Shown: positions 1-6,570 of the stretch, piece after piece
Layout of the letters: each line of letters starts with the position of its first letter
Numbering within the stretch: the first letter of the stretch is position 1
Translations under genes and position numbers: made by a program
NCBI GenBank assembly: GCA_012523605.1
Contig: JAAYTY010000108.1
Location: 1 to 21,820 of the forward strand
DNA from: Candidatus Fermentibacterota bacterium
GTDB taxonomy: Bacteria > Fermentibacterota > Fermentibacteria > Fermentibacterales > Fermentibacteraceae
DNA: 21,820 nucleotides
Reading direction: 5' to 3'
The notes under the pieces: model-generated
What the model saw: only the letters and a program-made list of their open reading frames with translations
What the model was told of the DNA's origin: nothing
The model's database searches: none

Positions 1-81
1 GATCTCGTATCCCCTCTTCGCGAGCAGTGCAGAGATCAGAGTGCGGGAGGTGATGTCGTCGTCGGCTACTAGTACCTTCAT
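1..81 (-). CDS. Response regulator receiver domain, N-terminal fragment (runs off window)
   Basis: The minus strand reads from an ATG at 81-79 to the window edge without a stop and gives 27 residues beginning MKVLVADDDITSRTLI, then SALLAKRGYEI. This is the first strand and helix of a CheY-like receiver domain, with the acidic Asp triplet (residues 7-9) that binds Mg2+ near the phosphorylation site. The ATG overlaps the stop codon of the upstream hybrid kinase as ATGA, so the two genes are probably translationally coupled and the regulator is the likely output of that kinase's phosphorelay. The phospho-acceptor Asp and any output domain lie outside the window, so the type of regulator (DNA-binding, GGDEF, HD-GYP or other) cannot be told. 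Confidence 0.82.
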   Translation of the reverse strand, partial: MKVLVADDDITSRTLISALLAKRGYEI

Positions 82-3059
82 TCGCCCTCGTAAGGGCGCA
101 TGTCGGAAAAGGGGAAACCCCTGGAAATGCCGGACTGCACCCTGGAAAACTCCGTCCGGAGAAGGGCGAAGGCGCTTTCGGCGGAGCGCCTCGATCCCGT
201 GCCGGCAGCTATCTCGAGAGACCGCGCCATTTCGCTCATTCCCCTGGCCGCGGCGTTGGCCGATGCGCCTTTTAGTGTGTGAGCGAGCCTTCTCACCTGG
301 TCCAGGTCGCCGGCTTCCAGCAATTCGTGAACCTTCAGGATCTGTTCGCTCGAATCACGCGAGAATATCTCAAGGATCTGAACGGCCAGGTCCGAGTCGC
401 CCGCCACTCTTTCGAGGAGATCCAGCCAGTCGATGGAACCGGAACTCTCGTATGCCTTCTGAGCGTATGGCTGCTCACGCACGATCGTCTCAGGCAGCCA
501 GCGGTCGAGCACCGCGGAGAGGCTTGCAGGGCTTATGGGCTTCGGCAGGTAGTCGTTCATCCCGGCATCCAGGCACTTCTGCCTGTCACCTTCCATTGCA
601 TTGGCGGTCATCGCAATCACCGGGATAACCCTGACGGCGAGGGGCATTTGCTCGGATCGTATCTCTCGCGTCGTCTCGTAGCCGTCCATCACGGGCATCT
701 GGCAGTCCATGAGGACCAGGCTGTACTCCCCGCTCTTCAGCGCCTCCAGTGCATCTTTCCCGTTCTCGGCGACGTCGGCGCTGTAACCAAGCTTCTCCAG
801 AAGGGCCACCGCCACTTTCTGATTGACCTGGCTGTCCTCGGCAACGAGGATTCTGAGACGTCTCCTGGCGTTCTCCTTGATGCTGTACTGCGTGACGATC
901 GGCGTCTCGTCGGATTCCACAGCGGCCTCGAGACCCGCAACCGTCACAAGGCAGTCATAGAGCACCGACTGCTTCACGGGCTTCGTCAGATACGCCGAGA
1001 ATCCTGATTGGGCAAGCCTCTTCGCGTCCCCCCTTACCCCCAGTGACGTCATGAGCACGACCCTGGTGCCATTGAGAAGAGGATCGGCGAGGATCCTCTT
1101 TCCGAGATCCTCGCCGTCCATGTCGGGCATCTGCTTGTCCAGGATTGCGATTCTGAACGGATCCCCCTCGGTTGCCGCTGTATGGAGCTTCTCCAGTGCG
1201 AGGTCGGAATCCCCGACTTCTTCATGCCTGCATCCCCAGGAACCCAGGAGAAGAGACATCAGCCTCCGGTTCGTACGGTTGTCGTCAACCGAGAGTACCC
1301 TCAGCCCCTCTATGCTCGTCAGTCCGCCATGCACCGTCCTGTGAACGCCCTGCTTCTGAAACGTGATCTCGCACCAGAAGGTCGATCCGATGCCTTCCTC
1401 GCTCTCGGCGCCTATCCTTCCGTTCATCAGCTCGACCAGGCGCTTGCAGATGGAGAGCCCCAGACCCGTCCCGCCGAATCTCCGCGTCGTCGATGCGTCT
1501 GCCTGGGCGAACGGTTCGAACAATCCGGGGACCAGCCTCGGATCTATGCCGATCCCGGTATCCCTCACCTCGAACCTGATCGTAGCCCGGTTCTCGGTTT
1601 CCTCGACAAGCTGTGCCTCGACGGCCACCTCGCCCCTGATTGTGAACTTGATACCATTCCCGATCAGGTTGACGAGTATCTGACGCAGCCTGCCAGGATC
1701 CCCCCTCAGAAGCGAGGGCACCTCGGGGTCAATGGTGCAGATCATCTCCAGGCTTTTTTCCTGGGCGCGCAGGGCCAGAGGATCGGCTATGTCCTCCATG
1801 AGGGCGCGAAGGTCGAAATCTATGGCTTCGAGATCCATCCTCCCGGCTTCGATCTTCGAGAAGTCGAGGATGTCGTTCACTATCCCCATGAGGATGTCGC
1901 CGCTTTTCATTATGGTTTCGGCGTAATCGCGCTGTTCAGGTGTCAGCTCCGTATTCAGCAGGACACCCGTCATTCCGATCACGCCGTTCAGGGGCGTCCT
2001 GATCTCGTGGCTCATGTTGGCGAGGAACTCGCTCTTCGCCTGGCTCGATCCAAGGGCGTCGTTGGCGGCCTGCTCCGCGATCTGGAGGGCGGTTTCGAGC
2101 TGGCGGTTGATTTTTTCGGTCTCTTCCTTGGCTCTGCGGAGAGCCTCTTCCGCGTTCGCTCTCTCGGCCTCTCCCCGGAGGTTGGCGATGGCGAAGGCGA
2201 CATCTCCGGCAACCTGGGCAAAGAGCTCCTGCTCCTCCAGATCCTCCGCCAGCGATCCCGGTATCGATACGCCCATCACGCCGAAGAGTTCGCCTCCGCT
2301 TTCCAGCCTGATGGCCAAACTTCTGCTGGCGGTGTCCTTGCCCAGGAGCGGGCAGCCGGGGCAGGTCTCGGAGGGTTGCGGAATGGTGATCACGCCGCTC
2401 CTGTCTAGCGCCATGCGCGCACAGGTGTTCAGCCTCCCGGACTCGAACATCGCTCGCATCTCGCTCTCGTACGGCCCGAGCCTGCAGGACTCGAACCCCT
2501 CGAAACGTCCTTCGGCGGTCAGCAGCAGTATCCAGGTGTTGTTGTAGCTGCGGCTGGTGGTGAGGTTGCAGCAAACCTCCCTCACGAGCCCGGTTCTGTC
2601 GCGCTCGCGGGTAATAACGCTCCCCACGTTCCGTACGGACCTCAGCACGCCGTTCAGGTGCTCGATACGCATTTCCGCGCGGCGGCGGGCAGTGACATCG
2701 TGCACGAAGCCCTCGATGCCGATCACACGGCCCTTTTCATCGCGGATGAGGCCGGCGGTGGTCTCGGCAAGGATCGGATTGCCCTCCCTGGTCCTCAGCT
2801 CGACAGGGAAGTCGCGCACCGACCAGTCCGTGTTCAGGGCATCGAGGAAATCCTGCGCTCCGGCAGGAGAAATGAAGATATCTTTCGAAAGATCGAGGCC
2901 GGTCATCTCGCCGGGGTTGGCGTAACCGAAGAGCCTCGCCCCGGCCCTGTTGATCAGAACGATGCGGCCTTTCTCGTCGGTCCTGTAGAAGACCTCGAGC
3001 ATGTTCTCCAGGATGTGTCCGAGGTCCAGCTCCATCGGCTGGCCGTCCTGGCGCAGCAT
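78..3059 (-). CDS. Hybrid sensor histidine kinase, PAS-GAF-HisKA-HATPase-REC-REC-HPt
   Basis: A cytoplasmic phosphorelay kinase of 993 aa; no membrane segment is visible. Domains in order: PAS (about 10-125); GAF-like sensor (about 140-295) with a CPGCP cysteine pair near 233-236; a charged coiled coil (about 296-340); HisKA with the H-box SHEIRTPLNG (His351); HATPase_c with N-box around Asn468, G1 DTGIGID, F-box FEPFAQAD and G2 GGTGLGLS; REC1 with phospho-Asp641 in ILDKQMPDMDG and a TKP lysine; REC2 with Asp785 in LMDCQMPVMDG and a PKP lysine; and a C-terminal HPt with His927 in AHTLKGAS. The architecture is BarA/TorS-like and ends in an HPt that would pass phosphate to the response regulator starting in the ATGA overlap. 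The start at 3059 is chosen because GGGAGGGG lies just upstream. The frame stays open 74 codons further, but that part is low-complexity and covers the promoter region. The CxxC in the GAF-like domain could bind metal or a cofactor; this is inference. Confidence 0.93.
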   Translation of the reverse strand: MLRQDGQPMELDLGHILENMLEVFYRTDEKGRIVLINRAGARLFGYANPGEMTGLDLSKDIFISPAGAQDFLDALNTDWSVRDFPVELRTREGNPILAETTAGLIRDEKGRVIGIEGFVHDVTARRRAEMRIEHLNGVLRSVRNVGSVITRERDRTGLVREVCCNLTTSRSYNNTWILLLTAEGRFEGFESCRLGPYESEMRAMFESGRLNTCARMALDRSGVITIPQPSETCPGCPLLGKDTASRSLAIRLESGGELFGVMGVSIPGSLAEDLEEQELFAQVAGDVAFAIANLRGEAERANAEEALRRAKEETEKINRQLETALQIAEQAANDALGSSQAKSEFLANMSHEIRTPLNGVIGMTGVLLNTELTPEQRDYAETIMKSGDILMGIVNDILDFSKIEAGRMDLEAIDFDLRALMEDIADPLALRAQEKSLEMICTIDPEVPSLLRGDPGRLRQILVNLIGNGIKFTIRGEVAVEAQLVEETENRATIRFEVRDTGIGIDPRLVPGLFEPFAQADASTTRRFGGTGLGLSICKRLVELMNGRIGAESEEGIGSTFWCEITFQKQGVHRTVHGGLTSIEGLRVLSVDDNRTNRRLMSLLLGSWGCRHEEVGDSDLALEKLHTAATEGDPFRIAILDKQMPDMDGEDLGKRILADPLLNGTRVVLMTSLGVRGDAKRLAQSGFSAYLTKPVKQSVLYDCLVTVAGLEAAVESDETPIVTQYSIKENARRRLRILVAEDSQVNQKVAVALLEKLGYSADVAENGKDALEALKSGEYSLVLMDCQMPVMDGYETTREIRSEQMPLAVRVIPVIAMTANAMEGDRQKCLDAGMNDYLPKPISPASLSAVLDRWLPETIVREQPYAQKAYESSGSIDWLDLLERVAGDSDLAVQILEIFSRDSSEQILKVHELLEAGDLDQVRRLAHTLKGASANAAARGMSEMARSLEIAAGTGSRRSAESAFALLRTEFSRVQSGISRGFPFSDMRPYEGE

Positions 3060-3238
3060 CGACCCCTCCCTGATGCGCGGACATATAGACATACAACAAC
3101 CCAGCCGGCATCGCCAGGCCGTCTGTGGTTCCCCGTCTCCATGCGGCCGGCTGGAATCAATGGCATGCCAATGTTGACAGTGGGATGGCTTGCAATCAGC
3201 CTTGATACAAGGCGATCTGAAACGGGGGAGGGGTTGCC
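3060..3238. promoter_or_regulatory. Divergent intergenic region with inverted repeat, palindrome and TTGACA box
   Basis: 179 bp between the kinase start (minus) and the M14 remnant start (plus). It holds a perfect 9-bp inverted repeat, CCAGCCGGC at 3101-3109 and GCCGGCTGG at 3146-3154, a 10-bp palindrome TGGCATGCCA at 3161-3170, and a perfect -35-type hexamer TTGACA at 3174-3179 facing the M14 remnant, with no convincing -10 at 16-18 bp. On the minus strand TATATG (3087-3082) is a candidate -10 for the kinase, about 23 bp before its start, but no good -35 is seen. The symmetric sites could be operators or a hairpin. Confidence 0.4.
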
Positions 3239-3623
3239 GTGAAGATCCTTCTTGTACTGCTTGTTCTCGGGGCGGTTCCATGCGGCGCCGAGATCTATTC
3301 CCTGATGTGCTTTCATCCGTACAACACCACGGAAGCCGGGGCTTTTTGCAGAACTTGGATTAGACGTCATCCACGTGTACGATGACGGCGGTGCGGACTT
3401 TGCGGCGACGGAGGCCGAGCTGGAGCTTCTGGCCCGCACGGGGCTGAGGGCGGACACCAGGATAGTGGACCTCGAAGGTTTCTACGCATCCCGCTGCAAG
3501 GGCAAAAGCATGGGCGGTTACATGACCTGGTCGGAACTCCAGTCCTGGATGACTTCCCTGCACGCGGCTCATCCTTCGATCCCCAGCGCGCCCACCTACA
3601 TAGCATCAGTGGGTCGGAGTTAA
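3239..3623 (+). pseudogene. Secreted M14 zinc carboxypeptidase, N-terminal remnant (frameshifted and truncated)
   Basis: A GTG start at 3239 follows a strong SD (GGGGGAGGGG, 5 nt away) and opens with a signal peptide, MKILLVLLVLGAVPCGAEIY. The frame then stops early near 3373. The next frame (from about 3342) continues the same protein with LFAELGLDVIHVYDDGGA and onward to GGYMTWSELQSWMTSLHAAHP, the propeptide and beginning of the M14 domain seen in large secreted zinc carboxypeptidases. One extra G in the GGGG run at 3338-3341 accounts for the shift exactly. The protein stops after about 127 codons, before any HxxE zinc-binding motif, at a TAA inside the left arm of the inverted-repeat element (3611-3639). 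Family members are usually several hundred residues or more, so the catalytic domain is gone. It is unlikely to make an active peptidase. The family call rests on the characteristic GGY-x(n)-LHAAHP region. Confidence 0.75.
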
Positions 3624-3639
3624 CTTCGTTAACTTCGTC
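3611..3639 (+). repeat. Left arm of element A
   Basis: 29-nt arm, identical to the reverse complement of 3728-3756. It contains two TAA triplets in one frame (3621-3623 and 3630-3632); the first ends the M14 remnant. Confidence 0.9.
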
Positions 3640-3727
3640 TCCGGGCATGCCCCTGCCGGGCCTTTATCCGGTACGGGGGCGCCTGGCGTGGGTCTCGGCG
3701 TAACCTCCCGTCAGACAACATCACCCG

Positions 3728-3756
3728 GACGAAGTTAACGAAGTTAACTCCGACCC
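3728..3756 (-). repeat. Right arm of element A
   Basis: 29-nt arm, perfect inverted copy of 3611-3639. On the minus strand it supplies the last codons and TAA stop of murJ. Confidence 0.9.
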
Positions 3757-5342
3757 TCCCTTGACAGGAGGCGCAGGGCGCCGGGCGATCCCGCGGCGAG
3801 GGAGGCCAGCAGATAGGCGACGGCACCGACCGCGATGTAAATCGCAAGAAGGACCGCACGCTCCGCGAACGGAGCTTCGAGATCGAACTTCGCGAACCGG
3901 CTCAGGGCGAATACGCACCCCGCAGCGATCAGTGCGGGGAAGACTATCCTGGCATGGTCCGCCATTATCCCGACGGCACCTATGCCGCCTGCCTTCCTGT
4001 CGAGGACGACAGCCTGGAGAACGGTCTTCGCGGTGGAGGCCAGCGTCACCGCCAGAGCAAGACCTCCCACGCCGAGCGGTCCGACCAGCAATACGCACAG
4101 GAGCGCGTTCACGATCATCGCCCATACTCCGAGTGCCACGGGGGTCTTAGTATCCTTCAGAGCGTAGAACCCCCTCTGCAGTATCGTTCCGAAACCGTAC
4201 TGGGCAATCCACGGAGCGTAGAAGACCAGGCTCCAGGCTACGAGCCGCGTGCTTCCCGCATCGAAGCTCCCCCTCTGGAAGAGAACCGAGACCACCGGGC
4301 CGGCGAGCACCGCCAGAACAAGCGATGCGGGCACCATGCCGAACGAGCACCAGTAGAGAAGGCTCCTCAGCTCGGATCGAAAGCCATCCATGTCGCGCCT
4401 TGCCGTCAGGTCGGAGAATGCCGTGTCGGCCAGCGTCATCACGGGCAGGAAGACCACCGACAGAGCGATCTTCACCATCCTGTCGGAGTAGTCGAGGGCG
4501 GTGACGGAGCTCTCGGTCAAGAGCGAAGCGAACACCCTGTTGATGAAGGGGGTCAGAAGGCCCAGCAGGGTTCCGACGATGACGGGCACAGCCATCGAGA
4601 TCTGCGTGCCGAAGGCGGGCTCCCGGGTATCCAGCACGGGCTTCCACCTGTATCCCGGGCCTGGCGAACCGAGTGCGGCGGCAAGGAATGCGGCGAGAAC
4701 TCCACAGAGGACAGATGCCGGCATCACCATCACGCCCAGCCTGCCGGAGGCGGCGAGCACCGTCGCATAGGATCCGCCCATCTCCAGAAGGCGAATGAGC
4801 GCCGTCATGCCGAACCTGCGCTGATGATTGTAGAGCCCCTGCAGAATCCCGGACACCGCGGACAGGAGTACCGTCGGCAGGAGCACCAGAACCATGGCTT
4901 CGGCGAGATCCCTGGCCTGGGGGGCGAGACCGGGCCCGCATGCGCGCACGAGCGGGGCTCTTATGACGGCGAGCACGACGGTGAGGAGGACTCCGGCCAG
5001 GCCGATCCATGTTATGACCCTGTCGGTGAGGGCTCTTGCGGCCTTCATCCCCCTGTTTCTGACGACATCGGAGTAGACAGGGAGGAAGGTCGATCCGAAG
5101 GAGTTCGCGACGATCTCCCTCAGCAGTGTCGGAACCATGAGCGCTATTGCGAAGGCGTCCGTGCGCCAGTCGGTTCCGAACATCCGCGCGAACTCCGCCT
5201 GCCTCAGATACATGAAGACGGCGGCCAGCAGGTTACCGGCCGACATCAGCGAAAAGCCCCTGCCCCTGCCGGAAGTGGTTCCGGTGAGCCAGCCGAGCCG
5301 TCCGGCGAAGCCGTCCCGCAGGGACCTCAGTCGTTCCGCCAT
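3744..5342 (-). CDS. murJ: MurJ/MviN-family lipid-linked oligosaccharide flippase
   Basis: A 532-aa polytopic inner-membrane protein of the MOP superfamily, with about 14 hydrophobic segments and the usual MurJ length. The typical central region LYNHQRRFGMTALIRLLEMG (after helix 6) and the conserved LFQRGSFDAGST / QRGFYALKDTKTPV stretch (about residues 345-395) identify MurJ. The family flips undecaprenyl-pyrophosphate-linked precursors, lipid II in peptidoglycan synthesis. Here it lies 21 bp downstream of a GT4 glycosyltransferase inside a surface-glycan locus that has no Wzx, so it may flip the lipid-linked glycan of this cluster instead of, or besides, lipid II. The SD before ATG 5342 is weak, and an internal ATG at 5246 is the alternative start. 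The last three codons and the TAA are contributed by the right arm of element A. Confidence 0.9.
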   Translation of the reverse strand: MAERLRSLRDGFAGRLGWLTGTTSGRGRGFSLMSAGNLLAAVFMYLRQAEFARMFGTDWRTDAFAIALMVPTLLREIVANSFGSTFLPVYSDVVRNRGMKAARALTDRVITWIGLAGVLLTVVLAVIRAPLVRACGPGLAPQARDLAEAMVLVLLPTVLLSAVSGILQGLYNHQRRFGMTALIRLLEMGGSYATVLAASGRLGVMVMPASVLCGVLAAFLAAALGSPGPGYRWKPVLDTREPAFGTQISMAVPVIVGTLLGLLTPFINRVFASLLTESSVTALDYSDRMVKIALSVVFLPVMTLADTAFSDLTARRDMDGFRSELRSLLYWCSFGMVPASLVLAVLAGPVVSVLFQRGSFDAGSTRLVAWSLVFYAPWIAQYGFGTILQRGFYALKDTKTPVALGVWAMIVNALLCVLLVGPLGVGGLALAVTLASTAKTVLQAVVLDRKAGGIGAVGIMADHARIVFPALIAAGCVFALSRFAKFDLEAPFAERAVLLAIYIAVGAVAYLLASLAAGSPGALRLLSREGRS

Positions 5343-5363
5343 ATTATCCGGTTCCGGAAGGCG

Positions 5364-6473
5364 TCAGGATCGTGCGGCTTTCCTGTAGACGTCGAGGGTC
5401 TGCTCCGCGGTGCTCTTCCACGAGTACAGGGATGCCTGCCGAAGACCCCTCTCCGAGAGATCCTCCCGCAGATCCCTGTCACGGCACAGCTTCTCGAGGC
5501 CCTGAGCGATGTCCTCGACGATCGTTGGATCGATGAGCATGGCGGCGTCTCCCGCCACTTCGGACATCGAGGAGTTATTCGAGGTGAGGACGGGTGTGCC
5601 GCATGCCATGGCCTCCAGCACGGGCAGGCCGAATCCCTCGTAGAGGCTGGGCCAGGCCAGAAAGTCCGCCATGGAGAGTATCGCAGGTATGTCCTGCCTG
5701 TCCACCGGGCCGGCGAGCATCACCCGCTCGCGGAGCGGGCTCTGACTCATGAGATCGATGATCGGCTGGTACTTCCAGGATCTGGAGCCGGCGAGCACCA
5801 GCACCTGGTCGACACTGTCGGTGACCATGGCGAAGGCCCTGAGGAGGCCTATGACGTTCTTCCTCGGCTCCAGGGCGCCGAGGTAGATGATGTACTGCTT
5901 CGGAAGAGAGTATCGCTTCCTGACCTCCTCGAGCCGGCCTTCGTCGGTGACTTTATGGTAGTCAGGCGGAGCAGCCTCGTAGATTACGCTGATCTTGCCG
6001 GCTGTATCGGGGAAATGCCTGCGGATCTCGGATGCGGTGAACTCCGACACCGCGATTATCCTGGTGGATTTCCTGAGAAGGCTGGGCATGATGAAGTTGT
6101 GCAGGCGGGTCTGGATGGTGTGTATCACCGGCATGAGGTAGCCCGAGAGATCGTGGATCGTCACCACGGCGGGCACAGGCATCCTGAGAGGCAGCCTGTG
6201 CCATGGCGAATGATAGACATCCAGCCTGTCGCTCTTCAAGTGCTTGGGGAGAGAGAGCTGGAACCAGAGCTGAGCCCTCGGGATCGGCCGGTTGACCATG
6301 CAGATCCTGTAGTTCGGGGGCAGGTCGAGCTTCATCGGAACGGGTCTGTTGGTATAGAGGAAGAACTCGTCCGACCTGTCCACTTCGGCAAGCCCTGTCA
6401 GCAGGCCCAAAACATAGCTGGGCATGCCGGACATCCTCATCACAAGCGGCGATATCTCCAGCCCTATGCGCAA
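5364..6473 (-). CDS. GT4-family glycosyltransferase
   Basis: A 369-aa retaining, GT-B-fold glycosyltransferase that would transfer a nucleotide-activated sugar to a growing lipid-linked glycan at the cytoplasmic face. The C-terminal donor site shows YLGALEPRKNV (about 197-207) and the E-x7-E signature EGFGLPVLEAMACGTPV (Glu279 and Glu287). The N-terminal half has the VTIHDLSGY and VSEFTASEI motifs usual in mannosyl/rhamnosyltransferase-like GT4 proteins. The start is TTG at 6473: AGGAGGT lies 5 nt upstream (6479-6485 on the plus strand) and no ATG is as well placed. It is the first gene of a two-gene minus-strand unit with murJ, read from its own promoter. Donor and acceptor cannot be told. 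Confidence 0.9.
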   Translation of the reverse strand: MRIGLEISPLVMRMSGMPSYVLGLLTGLAEVDRSDEFFLYTNRPVPMKLDLPPNYRICMVNRPIPRAQLWFQLSLPKHLKSDRLDVYHSPWHRLPLRMPVPAVVTIHDLSGYLMPVIHTIQTRLHNFIMPSLLRKSTRIIAVSEFTASEIRRHFPDTAGKISVIYEAAPPDYHKVTDEGRLEEVRKRYSLPKQYIIYLGALEPRKNVIGLLRAFAMVTDSVDQVLVLAGSRSWKYQPIIDLMSQSPLRERVMLAGPVDRQDIPAILSMADFLAWPSLYEGFGLPVLEAMACGTPVLTSNNSSMSEVAGDAAMLIDPTIVEDIAQGLEKLCRDRDLREDLSERGLRQASLYSWKSTAEQTLDVYRKAARS

Positions 6474-6478
6474 GAAAG

Positions 6479-6485
6479 ACCTCCT
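6479..6485 (-). promoter_or_regulatory. Shine-Dalgarno site deciding a TTG start
   Basis: AGGAGGT on the minus strand, 5 nt before the TTG at 6473. It fixes the start of the GT4 gene at a non-ATG codon. Confidence 0.85.
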
Positions 6486-6499
6486 GGCGAAGACCCACT

Positions 6500-6526
6500 A
6501 TTATGATGTCTCCGACACCCGGTCAA
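6500..6526 (-). promoter_or_regulatory. Candidate sigma70-type promoter for the GT4-murJ unit
   Basis: On the minus strand TTGACC (6526-6521) is followed by CATAAT (6505-6500) after 15 bp, or by TAATAG after 17 bp. Either -10 lies about 25-30 bp upstream of the TTG start, leaving room for the AGGAGGT site. The spacing is slightly off for the better -10, so confidence is moderate. Confidence 0.5.
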
Positions 6527-6534
6527 CGACGATC

Positions 6535-6562
6535 TTGACCCGGAACCCTCCCTTCGTATGCT
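6535..6562 (+). promoter_or_regulatory. Candidate promoter for tandem GT genes, possibly giving a leaderless mRNA
   Basis: TTGACC (6535-6540), a 16-bp spacer, then TATGCT (6557-6562). The ATG of the next gene is at 6571, 8 nt after the -10, where transcription itself would begin, and no SD sequence precedes it. If correct, translation would be leaderless. It lies back-to-back with the minus-strand promoter. Confidence 0.45.
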
Positions 6563-6570
6563 TTTCCCCC

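Larger units (their letters stand above)
3611..3756. mobile_element. Inverted-repeat element A (MITE/REP-like, 146 bp)
   Basis: Two 29-nt arms (3611-3639 and 3728-3756) are perfect reverse complements and flank an 88-bp core. Each arm, read inward, begins GGGTCGGA and contains the tandem GTTAACTTC GTTAACTTC. The core has no ORF and holds the palindrome GGGCATGCCC. The element sits between two convergent reading frames. The TAA of the M14 remnant (3621-3623) and the TAA of murJ (3746-3744 on the minus strand) both fall in the arms, and both proteins end in Gly-Arg-Ser taken from the repeat. No transposase is encoded, so it would be non-autonomous. The structure resembles REP/BIME or IS200-family-mobilised repeats; that assignment is inference. 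Confidence 0.72.

Noticed and set aside
1182..2408. Plus-strand open frame of 408 codons inside the hybrid kinase
   Set aside because: Composition is that of a shadow frame and the minus strand encodes HisKA, HATPase and REC motifs throughout.
3060..3281. 74-codon N-terminal extension of the hybrid kinase
   Set aside because: Cys/His/Arg-rich, non-homologous, lacks an SD and would run through the divergent promoter and the M14 remnant start.
3338..3347. Programmed frameshift in the M14 remnant (GGGGCTTTTT)
   Set aside because: Sequence is slippery-looking, but the gene is truncated before its catalytic domain, so decay is the simpler reading.
3611..3756. CRISPR array or bidirectional intrinsic terminator
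   Set aside because: Only two inverted copies with no regular spacers, so not CRISPR. The perfect arms could form a long stem, but the 88-nt loop and lack of a U-run do not fit a standard terminator.
3954..6506. Very long plus-strand open frame (850 codons) antisense to murJ and the GT4 gene
   Set aside because: Its translation is Gly/Arg/His-rich with no domain; it is the GC-rich shadow of two well-supported minus-strand genes.
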